Shown in pieces: positions 1 to 8,371 of a DNA stretch of 22,430 nucleotides. Origin of the DNA: CAZJHX01 sp964545715. GTDB lineage: Bacteria; Myxococcota_A; UBA9042; GCA-2863065. The translations under genes and the position numbers were made by a program. The number at the start of each line of letters is the position of its first letter. Within the stretch, counting starts at the first letter, position 1. The notes below the pieces were generated by a model. That model saw only the letters and a program-made list of their open reading frames with translations, was not told where the DNA came from and did not search any database. The stretch lies in NCBI GenBank assembly GCA_964545715.1, contig CAZJHX010000172.1, positions 1 through 22,430 of the forward strand, written 5' to 3'.

Positions 1-1
1 C

Positions 2-55
2 AACAGCACCTTCGGCATTGTCGTAGACGACGTCGAGATTGTGGGGTGTGACTAG
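2..55 (+). CDS. C-terminal end of an upstream unknown protein (partial)
   Basis: The first bases hold an open frame that reads NSTFGIVVDDVEIVGCD and ends in TAG. The third codon positions are almost all G or C, like the real genes in this window, and the stop lies just 2 nt before the ATG of the large kinase gene. That fits the tail of a gene read in the same direction, possibly in one operon with the kinase. Only 17 residues are visible, so no function can be given. The start lies outside the window. Confidence 0.45.
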   Translation, partial: NSTFGIVVDDVEIVGCD

Positions 56-57
56 AC

Positions 58-3000
58 ATGATGAGGTTTGCGGCTTACACGACGACTGAGCGGCTGTACG
101 ACGGGTCCAACTGCGAGGTCTTTCGCGGTACCGGGCCTGCCGGCCGCCCCGTTGTGCTCAAAATTCTCAAACAGGTGCACCCCGCGCCCGACAAGCTGGC
201 CCGCTTTCGGCACGAGTATCAGACGCTGTCGTCCATCGGCTCAGAGCACGTAGTGGGCGCTGTGGGACTGGAGACCGACGGACGTCGCTGGGCGCTGGTC
301 ATGGAGGACTTTGGTGCGCAGGCCCTTGCCCGGCAGCTGACGTCGGAGTTGGGTCTGGCGGAGCGCCTGAAGGTGGCGGTCGCCGTCGCTGCGGGCCTGG
401 GCGATCTGCACGCCGGCGGGGTCATCCACAAGGACATCAACCCGGCCAACATCGTACGCAACGCCGAAACCGGCGTGGTGAAGCTGATCGACTTCGGGAT
501 CGCCACCGCGCTGTCGAGCGAGAGCCCGACCTTCTCCAATCGCGGGCATCTGGAGGGCACGCTGCGCTACATCTCGCCCGAGCAGACCGGGCGGGTCAGC
601 GCAGACGTGGACTATCGCTCCGACCTCTACTCGCTCGGCGTCACGCTCTATCAGCTGTTCACGGGCCAGCTGCCTTTCGACAACGACGATCCGCTGGAGC
701 TCGTCCACGCCCAGATCGCCCGCATGCCGGTCGCGCCCTACGCGCTGTCTGCCCACGTGCCGCCCATGGTCAGCGCGATCATCATGCGCCTGCTCGAAAA
801 GGACGTGGGCGCCCGCTACCAGAGCGCGTTTGGCCTGCGCGCGGATTTGGAGCGCTGTCTGGAGGCCGCCGGCGCCGGCAAGGACATCGCGCCGTTTGAG
901 CTGGGGCGCGACGACATCTCGGCGCGCTTTCTGCTGCCGACGCGCCTTTACGGTCGTGATGCCGTGATCGCGGAGTTGGTGGCGGCGCTGACCGAAACCG
1001 CGGGCACCGGCGACACGGTGGGCACGGGCGCCACGACGGCTGTTCTGGTCACGGGGCCTGCGGGCATGGGCAAGTCGGCCGTCGTGCGGGAGCTCTATGG
1101 GCCGCTGACCGAGCGTCGCGGACAGTTTGTTTCGGGCAAGTTCGAGCAGTTTCGCCAGACGCCGTTTTCGGCTGTGGTCGCCGCGTTCGCCGGCCTGGTG
1201 ACCGAGATGCTGTCCGAGAGCGACGCCCGGCTGGAGCGGCTGCGCAACGACCTGGCGGGCGCGCTGGGACCCAACGGCCGCGTGATCACGGACGTGATCC
1301 CACAGGTCGAGCTGATCATCGGCGAGCAGCCCGCCGTCGAGCAGCTTGGCGCCGCGGAGAACCTCAACCGCTTCGACTCGGTGTTTCGCAGCTTTGTGCG
1401 CGTCTTTGCGCGGCCACACCACCCGGTCGTGCTGCTGCTGGACGACCTGCAGTGGGCGGATCCCGCCAGCTTGTCGCTGATGGAGCGGCTGATCACGGAC
1501 GAGAAGCAGAGCCTGCTGATCGTGGGCGCCTACCGCGACAACGAGGTCGACGGCGACCATCCGCTCACGGCAACGCTACGCCGCCTGAAGGAGCAAGGAG
1601 TCTCGATACCGGCTGTTGAGCTGGCGCCGCTGACAGAGGGCGACGTCACGGCGCTGATCACGGATACGACCCACTGCCGCGCCGCCGACGCGGTGGATCT
1701 CGCGGCGCTGGTGGTGCGCAACACGGGTGGCAACCCCCTCTTTGTGACCGAGTTTTTGAAGACGGTGGCGGCCGATGGGCTGATCGCGCTGGATCGGGCT
1801 GCGGGCAGTTGGGGCTGGAACCTGGCCGAGATCCGCACCCGCGGGTTCACAAACAGCGTGCTGGACCTGATGGTGGCCCGTCTGCAGCGGCTGGGCGACG
1901 ACACGCGGGAGGTGCTTCAGGCGGCCGCCTGCGCCGGCAGCACGTTCGATCTGGAGACGCTGGCGCGGCTGCGTGACGAGACCGTGGACCAGGTCTGGGC
2001 ACATCTGCTGCCGGCCGTGCAGGACGGGGTCGTGGTCGCGACGTCGGAGCTGGACGCCTTGATCTCGGATGAGCTGTCCCCGGAGCGGCGGTGCAGCTTC
2101 TTTCACGACCGCCTGCAGCAGGCCGCCTACGAGCTGATGGCGGAGGACGAGCGCACGCGGACCCACGGCGCGATCGGGCGCATGCTCTTGTCGGCTACCG
2201 CCGAGGACGCCGTCCCGGACGACCTCTTCGAGGTTGTTTTTCAACTCAATCGCGGAAGGCAGCCCGACGCCGAGGTGGCGGACGATCTGCGGTTGGCGCG
2301 GCTGAACCTGGCCGCGGGCGCCCGGGCGACGGCGAGCACGGCGCTGGCCGCGGCGGTGGACTACTACGAGGCGGGGATGGCGCTGCTGCCGTCGGACGCG
2401 TGGGCGCAGCACTACGAGCTTGCGATGGGGCTGTATCGGGGCGCCGGCGCGGCGACCTACGTGCTGGCCGAGCACGAGCGGGCGCGCGACCTGATCGGCA
2501 CCTGCGTGGCCCAGGCACGAACCGCGCTGGAGAAGGCGGACCTGCACGTGCTCATCCTGCAGCAGCACACCACCGACGCACGCTATCCAGACGCGCTGCT
2601 GGCGATGCGCCAGGGGCTGGCGCTGCTGGACTTTGAGCTGCCCGAGGACAACTTCATGGACGCGATGATGGCGTCCTTTGGTGAGCTGCAGGCCAAGCTG
2701 GGGGGCGCCCGTCCCACGTCGTTTCTGGAGCGGCCCGTCATGGAGAACCCGGTCGCGCGGACACAGGTGCGCTTGCTCTGCCATGGGCTGTCGGCGGCGT
2801 TTTACGTCGACGCGTTGCTGTACAGCGTCATCACGTTCGAGGCGATGAAGCTGCTTGCGGAGCACGGCAATCCGCCCGACTCGCTGACCATCTACGCCTT
2901 TTACGGCCACTTGCTGGGCGCCATGTTCGGCGACCCGCGCGGTGGCTACGAGTTCACGCAGGTGAGTCGTGAGCTGTCGGAGCGCTCGGGCAGCCTGGCC

Positions 3001-5352
3001 GACAAGTGCCAGGCGTGCTTTCTGTCGGCCAACTTCTCACACGCGTGGGTGGAGCCGCTGCGGACGGCCAAGCCGATCGGGCTGGAGGGCGTGCAGGCGG
3101 GTTTGCAGTCCGGTGAGCGTCGCTTCGCGGCGTACATCAAGGTCTATCTGGGGTTACATGACTTCATCGTGGGCGAGCCGCTGGCTGTGGTGCTGGCCGA
3201 CACAGCGGAGCACAAGGCCTTTGCGGTGGCGCTGAAGGACAAGATGGCCACGGACGCGGTGCAGGTTGTTCGGCACGTCGTCAACAACGTCGCCGGCAAC
3301 ACGCCGTCGGCCGCCGACTTCGAGAGCGACGGCATCGATGAGGCGACCATGGTCGCGCAGCTGCACGCCAATCAGTCAATGATGCCGCTGTGTTATTGGT
3401 ACATCTCCAAGTGCGGCGCGCTGGCGATGTATGGCGAGTACGACCAGGCGCTGGCAGCCTCGGCGTCGGCTACGGAGCTTCTCGCCAACATTCCCGGCAA
3501 CATCAATGTGGCGCGGCTGGCGTTCTACACGGGTGTCGCGCTGGCGCGGACGCTCGGTGAGCGACCCGAGCAGGCGGAGCAGCTGGACACCGTGATCGGG
3601 CAGCTGGCGGGGTGGGCGGAGGTCTGCGAGGCCAACATGGGTCACACGCACGCGCTGGTGTGCGCTGAGGCGGCACGGGCTCGCGGCGATCTGGATGCTG
3701 CGGCGGCTGCTTTCGAGCGCGCGATTCGGCTGGCGGAGACGCACAGGTACCCCAACGATCACGCGCTGGCGTGCGAGCTGGCGGGTCGCTTTCACGGTGA
3801 GCAGGGACGTCAGGTGCAGGCCGCCGAGCTGCTGGCGCAGGCGCGCTTCGGGTACGAGCAGTGGGGCGCCGCACACAAGGTGGCGCTGCTGGACGCGGAG
3901 CTCGGCGCGCCCGAGACACAGCCTCGCCGGCGTGGTGTGCCCGGGACGACGGTGTCGGTGACCGGCACGCAGTCGACCGGGGCGCTGGATCTCGCCAGCG
4001 TCGTCAAGGCGTCCCAGGCGATCTCCTCGGAGATCGTGCTCGAGCGGCTGCTGGAGCGTCTTATGGGCCTGGTGCTGGAGAACGCCGGTGCGCAGCATGG
4101 GGTGCTGGTCGTGGTGGACGACGCCGATCTCGCCGTTCGGGCGGCGGCGTCGGTGTCCGCACAGGGCGGGAGCGAGGTGTTCGCCGACGTCGGGCTCAAC
4201 ATGTCCATGGACGCCTACCCCGATGTGGCGCATGGCGTGGTCAACTACGCAGCGCGCACCGGCGAGACGGTGATCCTCAACGACGCCATGGGCGAGGGCG
4301 CGTTTACCCGCGAGCCGTATGTCATGCGCCGCCGCCCGCGCTCGCTGCTTTGCCTGCCCCTGCGCAACAAGGGAGAGCTGTTCGGGTTCTTGTACCTGGA
4401 GAACCGCGTGATCACCGGCGCGTTTACCGCCGATCGGATGGACGCGCTGGGGCTGCTGGCGTCACAGTTCAGCATCTCGTTCGAGAACGCCCGCCTCTAC
4501 AACGAGATGGAGGCGCGTGTGGAGCGGCGTACCGAGCAGCTGGCGGCTAAAAACGTGGAGCTGGAGCAGCTGCTCAACGACCTGCGGCGGACCCAGGCGC
4601 GGCTGGTGCACGCCGAGAAGATGGCGTCGCTGGGCACGCTGACCGCCGGCGTGGCGCACGAGATCAACAACCCCCTGAATTTCGTGAACAACTTTGCGCA
4701 GATTGGTCGGGAGCTGGTGAACGATCTGGTGGCGTGGCGCGCCGGCGAGGAGGCCATGGACGATGCAGAGGTCACCGACACGCTCGGCGATTTGCTGAAC
4801 AGCATCGCCCACATCCACGACAACGGGCAGCGCGCGGCGGGGATCGTGGCGGGCATGGTGCAGCACGCGCGCGGCGGTGGGGGCGGGGATCGGGAGCCGA
4901 CCGCGATCAACGAGCTGCTGCGCAGCCAGATCCGCGCTCCGGAAGGCGGGCGGGTGCACATCACCATGGAGCTGGACGATGCGGTTGGGACGCCGGCGAT
5001 GGTCGGCCGGCAGATCGTTCGCGCGGTGGCCCATCTGGTGGACAACGCGGTGATCGCGGCGACGCCGGCCGACGGGTCAGACGCGCCGCAGGGTCAGGTT
5101 GTCGTGCGCTCGCGCCGCGTCGGGGATGACGTGGAGCTCGTGGTGCAAGACAACGGCGCCGGTGTGCCCGACGAGCTGAAGATGAAGATCTTCGAGCCGT
5201 TCTTTACGACGCGGTCGGGCACCGAAGGCACGGGGCTGGGGCTGTCGCTGTGCCACGACATCGTGGTGCAGGGGCACTCGGGCAGTGTTCGTGTCGAGGA
5301 TGTAGACGGCGGCGGAGCGCGGTTTGTGCTCACGCTGCCGGTCAGCGACTAG
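58..5352 (+). CDS. Trifunctional Ser/Thr protein kinase / AAA ATPase / GAF / sensor histidine kinase
   Basis: A 1764-residue cytosolic signalling protein with no signal peptide or membrane segment. Residues 7-275 are a Hanks-type Ser/Thr kinase: Lys35 in VVLK, catalytic loop HKDINPAN (124-131), DFG (145-147) and SPE (173-175). The loop has HKD in place of HRD. Residues 297-570 are an AAA_16-type ATPase with Walker A GPAGMGKS (333-340) and a Walker B-like LLLDDLQWAD ending near 468. A long helical, TPR-like region follows to about 1300. A GAF domain covers about 1325-1480, then a short coiled coil. The histidine kinase has its H-box around GVAHEINNPLN (His1534) and an ATPase domain with DNAV (1662), DNGAGVP (1698) and GTGLGLSL (about 1724). 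The architecture is the known myxobacterial/cyanobacterial type (HstK-like). No receiver domain or partner regulator is visible. ATG61 is an equally possible start. Confidence 0.95.
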   Translation: MMRFAAYTTTERLYDGSNCEVFRGTGPAGRPVVLKILKQVHPAPDKLARFRHEYQTLSSIGSEHVVGAVGLETDGRRWALVMEDFGAQALARQLTSELGLAERLKVAVAVAAGLGDLHAGGVIHKDINPANIVRNAETGVVKLIDFGIATALSSESPTFSNRGHLEGTLRYISPEQTGRVSADVDYRSDLYSLGVTLYQLFTGQLPFDNDDPLELVHAQIARMPVAPYALSAHVPPMVSAIIMRLLEKDVGARYQSAFGLRADLERCLEAAGAGKDIAPFELGRDDISARFLLPTRLYGRDAVIAELVAALTETAGTGDTVGTGATTAVLVTGPAGMGKSAVVRELYGPLTERRGQFVSGKFEQFRQTPFSAVVAAFAGLVTEMLSESDARLERLRNDLAGALGPNGRVITDVIPQVELIIGEQPAVEQLGAAENLNRFDSVFRSFVRVFARPHHPVVLLLDDLQWADPASLSLMERLITDEKQSLLIVGAYRDNEVDGDHPLTATLRRLKEQGVSIPAVELAPLTEGDVTALITDTTHCRAADAVDLAALVVRNTGGNPLFVTEFLKTVAADGLIALDRAAGSWGWNLAEIRTRGFTNSVLDLMVARLQRLGDDTREVLQAAACAGSTFDLETLARLRDETVDQVWAHLLPAVQDGVVVATSELDALISDELSPERRCSFFHDRLQQAAYELMAEDERTRTHGAIGRMLLSATAEDAVPDDLFEVVFQLNRGRQPDAEVADDLRLARLNLAAGARATASTALAAAVDYYEAGMALLPSDAWAQHYELAMGLYRGAGAATYVLAEHERARDLIGTCVAQARTALEKADLHVLILQQHTTDARYPDALLAMRQGLALLDFELPEDNFMDAMMASFGELQAKLGGARPTSFLERPVMENPVARTQVRLLCHGLSAAFYVDALLYSVITFEAMKLLAEHGNPPDSLTIYAFYGHLLGAMFGDPRGGYEFTQVSRELSERSGSLADKCQACFLSANFSHAWVEPLRTAKPIGLEGVQAGLQSGERRFAAYIKVYLGLHDFIVGEPLAVVLADTAEHKAFAVALKDKMATDAVQVVRHVVNNVAGNTPSAADFESDGIDEATMVAQLHANQSMMPLCYWYISKCGALAMYGEYDQALAASASATELLANIPGNINVARLAFYTGVALARTLGERPEQAEQLDTVIGQLAGWAEVCEANMGHTHALVCAEAARARGDLDAAAAAFERAIRLAETHRYPNDHALACELAGRFHGEQGRQVQAAELLAQARFGYEQWGAAHKVALLDAELGAPETQPRRRGVPGTTVSVTGTQSTGALDLASVVKASQAISSEIVLERLLERLMGLVLENAGAQHGVLVVVDDADLAVRAAASVSAQGGSEVFADVGLNMSMDAYPDVAHGVVNYAARTGETVILNDAMGEGAFTREPYVMRRRPRSLLCLPLRNKGELFGFLYLENRVITGAFTADRMDALGLLASQFSISFENARLYNEMEARVERRTEQLAAKNVELEQLLNDLRRTQARLVHAEKMASLGTLTAGVAHEINNPLNFVNNFAQIGRELVNDLVAWRAGEEAMDDAEVTDTLGDLLNSIAHIHDNGQRAAGIVAGMVQHARGGGGGDREPTAINELLRSQIRAPEGGRVHITMELDDAVGTPAMVGRQIVRAVAHLVDNAVIAATPADGSDAPQGQVVVRSRRVGDDVELVVQDNGAGVPDELKMKIFEPFFTTRSGTEGTGLGLSLCHDIVVQGHSGSVRVEDVDGGGARFVLTLPVSD

Positions 5353-5798
5353 ACGATTGCCGGCTCGATCTTGTTGGCCGGCGGTGTGATGTCGGGCAGC
5401 GCGGGGCTGGCCGCCGCGGCCTTGGGCTGGGCTGCCGGGGCGGCGCGCACGGCGCTCTCTTTGCGCGGCGCGCCACTGGTCATCTGGCAGTTGCCGTCAA
5501 AGACGACGCCCTGGTCGATGATGAGCTGAGCGGCCGAGATGTTGCCTTTCAGACGGCAGGGGGCGTGCAGCTCGACGCGGGCGGTCGCCTTCACGTCGCC
5601 GATGACGTCTCCGTAGATGATCACGTTTGCGACGGCGATCTCGGCTTTGACCCGAGCGCCTTCACCGATAATAAGCGTGTCGTCCGAGAAGATTTCACCT
5701 GAGAACTTGCCGTCGATGCGGACGGTGCCCTCGAAGGTCAGCTTTCCCTCGAACTCGCTGCCCCGGCCGAGCAGGGCGTTTACTTCAGCGTTGGCCAT
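5349..5798 (-). CDS. Bactofilin family protein (polymer-forming cytoskeletal protein, DUF583)
   Basis: A 149-residue bactofilin. These proteins polymerise without nucleotide into filaments that scaffold envelope enzymes, chromosome-segregation proteins or motility proteins. Residues about 13-113 show the repetitive beta-helix pattern, with short strands broken by glycines: FEGTVRIDGKFSGEI, LIIGEGARVKAEI, VIIYGDVIGDVKAT and later turns. A 35-residue Pro/Ala-rich tail follows, as in other bactofilins. The ATG is supported by GAGGAG (5810-5815), 11 nt upstream. The TAG stop overlaps the TAG stop of the convergent kinase gene, both lying within the palindrome CTAG. The gene stands alone on this strand and diverges from udk, so its cellular partner cannot be inferred. 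Confidence 0.93.
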   Translation of the reverse strand: MANAEVNALLGRGSEFEGKLTFEGTVRIDGKFSGEIFSDDTLIIGEGARVKAEIAVANVIIYGDVIGDVKATARVELHAPCRLKGNISAAQLIIDQGVVFDGNCQMTSGAPRKESAVRAAPAAQPKAAAASPALPDITPPANKIEPAIV

Positions 5799-5839
5799 GG
5801 CTGTTGATTCTCCTCTATAAGCTCACGGAAGCTCTCGGA

Positions 5840-5869
5840 GTCTTACAGCAGGCTTCGGAGTTTGGTCAA
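5840..5869 (-). promoter_or_regulatory. Candidate promoter for the bactofilin gene
   Basis: On the minus strand a TTGACC box (5864-5869, five of six matches to the sigma-70 -35 box) is followed after 18 nt by TAAGAC (5840-5845), a weak -10. It lies in the 111-nt gap between the divergent bactofilin and udk genes. The -10 is poor, so this is only a candidate. Confidence 0.3.
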
Positions 5870-5909
5870 GCTTGATTCCACAGCCTCGATCGACAATGGT
5901 TGCCCCGCC

Positions 5910-6569
5910 ATGAAACGCACTGACACACCGCAAGAGAAGAAGCCGCTGATCATTGGTATCGCGGGTGGAACGGGCGCCGGGAAGACGACGATCGCCAAGG
6001 CCATCGTGGGCGAGCTTCCGCAGGGCGCGGTCGCCTTCATCCAGCACGACGCCTATTATCGGGATCGGCCGGACCTGGAGGCCGAGCAGCGGGCGGCGGT
6101 CAACTATGACCACCCCGAGAGCCTGGACAACCAGCTGTTGTGCGCCCACCTGAGGACGCTCATGGACGGGCTGCCGATCGACCGCCCCAACTACGACTTC
6201 GTGACGCATCGCAGGGCGGTACAGACCACGACGACCAACCCGGCGCCGGTCGTGGTGGTGGAGGGCATCCTGATCTTTGCCGTTGCCGCCCTGCGCGACC
6301 TGCTCGATATCAAGCTGTTCATCGATACGCCGGCCGACATCCGCGTGCTGCGCCGGATCAGGCGCGACATCGAGCAGCGCGGGCGAGAATTCGAGGACAT
6401 TCGGCGGCAGTACTACTCGACGGTCCGTCCGATGCACGAGACGTTTGTGGAGCCCAGCAAGCTCAAGGCCGACCTGATCGTGCCGGAGGGCGGCAACTTC
6501 AAAGTGGCCATCGACCTCGTGGCGCAGCGTATTCGGGCTGAGTTGGGACGCCGCGAAACGACGGCTTGA
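5910..6569 (+). CDS. udk: Uridine kinase
   Basis: A 219-residue P-loop kinase that phosphorylates uridine (and cytidine) to the monophosphate in pyrimidine salvage, in the cytosol. Family marks in order are Walker A GIAGGTGAGKTT (16-27), QHDAYYRD (the nucleoside-binding Asp region, 45-52), NYDHPESLD (65-73), RPNYDFVTHRR (92-102), VVVEGIL (115-121), RRIRRDIEQRGR (148-159) and TVRPMHETFVEPSK near the C terminus. These align by eye with nearly the whole length of bacterial Udk, and the size is typical. The frame is open further upstream from a TTG at 5862, but the ATG at 5910 gives the usual short N terminus. No good ribosome binding site is visible before it. The TGA stop lies inside a TTGACA box that may serve the next operon. 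Confidence 0.92.
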   Translation: MKRTDTPQEKKPLIIGIAGGTGAGKTTIAKAIVGELPQGAVAFIQHDAYYRDRPDLEAEQRAAVNYDHPESLDNQLLCAHLRTLMDGLPIDRPNYDFVTHRRAVQTTTTNPAPVVVVEGILIFAVAALRDLLDIKLFIDTPADIRVLRRIRRDIEQRGREFEDIRRQYYSTVRPMHETFVEPSKLKADLIVPEGGNFKVAIDLVAQRIRAELGRRETTA

Positions 6570-6593
6570 CACGCCCGCCGACAGCAATACATA
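6566..6593 (+). promoter_or_regulatory. Candidate sigma-70-type promoter for the ABC/Gld operon
   Basis: A perfect TTGACA (6566-6571) is followed after 16 nt by TACATA (6588-6593), with an AT-rich run CATATAG around it. The -35 overlaps the udk stop codon. The predicted start of transcription near 6600 would give a leader of about 80 nt containing the hairpin at 6618-6639. The -10 matches consensus at only three of six positions, so this is tentative. Confidence 0.4.
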
Positions 6594-6617
6594 TAGCGCG
6601 CGCATTTTTTTGGAATA

Positions 6618-6639
6618 AAGCCCCCGCGGCTTAGTTTTT
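6618..6639 (+). terminator. Short hairpin plus T-run: weak terminator of udk or leader attenuator
   Basis: AAGCC (6618-6622) pairs with GGCTT (6628-6632) across a 5-nt loop and is followed by AGTTTTT. The stem is only 5 bp. CCGCG (6624-6628) can instead pair with CGCGG (6641-6645), which would exclude the first stem because both use base 6628. It may end udk transcripts or, if the promoter at 6566 is real, act in the leader of the ABC operon. Confidence 0.4.
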
Positions 6640-6682
6640 GCGCGGAAGCATGACGTCACCAGCGAGTTGAGGTGTCAGCCAA

Positions 6683-7630
6683 ATGAGTTCAGTCATCGAG
6701 GTCTCCGGGCTACGTAAGTTCTACGGCCCGTTCGAGGCGCTCAAAGGCATTTCGTTCTCCGTCGGCACGGGCGAGATCGTCGGGTTCCTGGGACCCAACG
6801 GCGCCGGTAAGACCACGACCATGAAGATTTTGACCGGGTACATCTCGGCGACCGCGGGCTCGTTCAGCGTGGCGGGCCACGACGGCTTCACCGACAGTCT
6901 GGAGCTGCGACGCAAGATCGGCTACCTGCCGGAGAATGCGCCGCTGTATCCCGACATGGGCATCGTGGAGTACCTGAACTTCGTCTGCCAGATCCGCAAG
7001 ATCCCGCGCAGCAGCCGCAAGTCCCGCATCGACAAGATGGTCGAGGTGACCGGGCTGACGCCGATGATTCGCAAGAACATCGGCGAGCTCTCCAAGGGCT
7101 TTCGGCAGCGCGTCGGGCTGGCCCAGGCCATGATCCATGAGCCGCCGGTACTGATTCTGGACGAGCCGACCAGCGGCCTGGACCCCAACCAGATCGTCGA
7201 GATCCGCAACCTCATCCGGGACCTGGGCCAGGAGCGCACCATCGTGCTCTCGACCCACAACCTGCCCGAAGTGCAGATGACTTGCTCACGGATGATCATC
7301 ATCTCCAACGGCGTCAAGGTGGCCGACGGCACCGCCGAAGAGCTGGAGGCGCAGGGCAGCAAAGAGGGGCGCTTCATCGTGGCCGCCAAGCTGAACGGCT
7401 CCGGGCCCGAGGGCGCGCTGGAGAAGCTGCGGGCGCTGACCGGCGTGACCGGCGCGGACCACTTCGGTACCCGTGGCGGGGCCGAGCGCTTCGTGGTGAC
7501 GACCGCCGGCGACAGCGACGTCAGCGAGGACATCTACAGTCTGGCGTCCTCATCCAACTGGGTCCTCAGCGAGCTGCGCCGCGACGTCATGGACCTGGAA
7601 AAGATTTTCCATAACCTCACCCAGCACTGA
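6683..7630 (+). CDS. ABC transporter ATP-binding protein, GldA type
   Basis: A 315-residue ABC ATPase that would energise the permease encoded next. It shows Walker A GPNGAGKTT (37-45), signature LSKGFRQRVGLAQA (136-149), Walker B VLILDE (156-161), D-loop SGLD and the H-loop His192 in LSTHNLPE. The final 90 residues form the C-terminal extension usual in ABC-2 exporters. GAGGTG (6669-6674) sits 8 nt before the ATG. It heads a four-gene run with a GldF-like permease, a GldG-like auxiliary protein and a DUF4340 protein. The GldAFG names come from Flavobacterium gliding. Similar sets occur in many non-gliding bacteria, so the substrate and any link to motility are unknown. Confidence 0.93.
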   Translation: MSSVIEVSGLRKFYGPFEALKGISFSVGTGEIVGFLGPNGAGKTTTMKILTGYISATAGSFSVAGHDGFTDSLELRRKIGYLPENAPLYPDMGIVEYLNFVCQIRKIPRSSRKSRIDKMVEVTGLTPMIRKNIGELSKGFRQRVGLAQAMIHEPPVLILDEPTSGLDPNQIVEIRNLIRDLGQERTIVLSTHNLPEVQMTCSRMIIISNGVKVADGTAEELEAQGSKEGRFIVAAKLNGSGPEGALEKLRALTGVTGADHFGTRGGAERFVVTTAGDSDVSEDIYSLASSSNWVLSELRRDVMDLEKIFHNLTQH

Positions 7631-7654
7631 AATCACGTAGGGACCAGCAGTCAC

Positions 7655-8371
7655 ATGGGCAACATCTGGGCAATAGGCAAGCGTGAGTTTGCCTCGTTCT
7701 TCAACTCACCCATCGCGTACTTCGCGATCACGGTGTTTCTGATCATGGTCGGGGGCCTGTTCTTTGGAACGGGCGAGTTCTTCGAGGTCGGGCAGGCAAC
7801 GATGCGCCCGTTCTTCGAGTGGGTGCCCCTGCTCTTCATCTTTCTGCTTCCGGCGATCAGCATGCGGCTGGTGGCGGAAGAGAAGCGGACCGGCAGCCTG
7901 GAGCTGCTGATCACAATGCCGATTCGGGACACTGAGGTCGTGCTGGGCAAGCTGCTGGGCGCGTCGCTCTTTCTGGTAGTGGCCCTGGGGCTTACGCTGG
8001 CGTATCCGATCGCGGTGTCGCAGCTGGGACCGCTGGATTGGGGCCCGGTCATCGGCGGGTATATCGGCCTGCTGCTGCTCGGCCTGGCCTACCTCTCGGT
8101 CGGGCTGATGACCAGTACCTGGACGCGCAACCAGATCGTCGCCTTTATCCTGGCGCTGCTGGTGTGCGGCTTCTTGTATTACATCGACGACATGGCCGGC
8201 CTGCTGTCGGACCGGGCGCGTGAGATCGCGGCGCACATGAGCTTCCAGGCGCACTTCGAGAACGTGGCCAAAGGCGTGCTCGATACCCGCGACGTCATCT
8301 TCTACCTGTCGGTGACCGCGGTGGCGGTGACCATCGGCAAGTTCAGCCTCGAAGCGCGGAGGTGGACCTGA
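7655..8371 (+). CDS. ABC-2 type permease, GldF type
   Basis: A 238-residue inner-membrane protein that is the membrane partner of the preceding ATPase. Hydrophobic stretches occur near residues 20-42, 55-75, 103-125, 130-155, 165-190 and 213-232, consistent with six membrane spans. The sequence MRLVAEEKRTGSLELLITMP between the second and third spans is the ABC-2 coupling motif. The start lies 24 nt after the ATPase stop, with GTAGGGA as a possible ribosome binding site. Its TGA overlaps the next ATG (ATGA), so the auxiliary gene is probably translationally coupled. Confidence 0.92.
   Translation: MGNIWAIGKREFASFFNSPIAYFAITVFLIMVGGLFFGTGEFFEVGQATMRPFFEWVPLLFIFLLPAISMRLVAEEKRTGSLELLITMPIRDTEVVLGKLLGASLFLVVALGLTLAYPIAVSQLGPLDWGPVIGGYIGLLLLGLAYLSVGLMTSTWTRNQIVAFILALLVCGFLYYIDDMAGLLSDRAREIAAHMSFQAHFENVAKGVLDTRDVIFYLSVTAVAVTIGKFSLEARRWT
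8358..8362 (+). promoter_or_regulatory. Ribosome binding site that fixes the GldG start
   Basis: GGAGG lies 8 nt before the ATG at 8371. A GTG at 8362 in the same frame overlaps this site and so is unlikely to be the start. The true start is therefore the ATG that overlaps the permease stop as ATGA. Confidence 0.7.

Noticed and set aside
241..2910. Long open frames on the minus strand opposite the kinase gene (241-1560 and 1576-2910)
   Set aside because: Their products are Arg/Gln/His-rich without any domain. They mirror the codon bias of the real GC-rich gene on the plus strand.
5862..5909. Upstream TTG start that would lengthen uridine kinase by 16 residues
   Set aside because: The added residues are not part of the family's N terminus, and the ATG at 5910 gives the usual length.
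6651..6658. Perfect palindrome TGACGTCA between the leader hairpin and the GldA start
   Set aside because: A single 8-bp palindrome with no second copy at the other promoters; could be chance.
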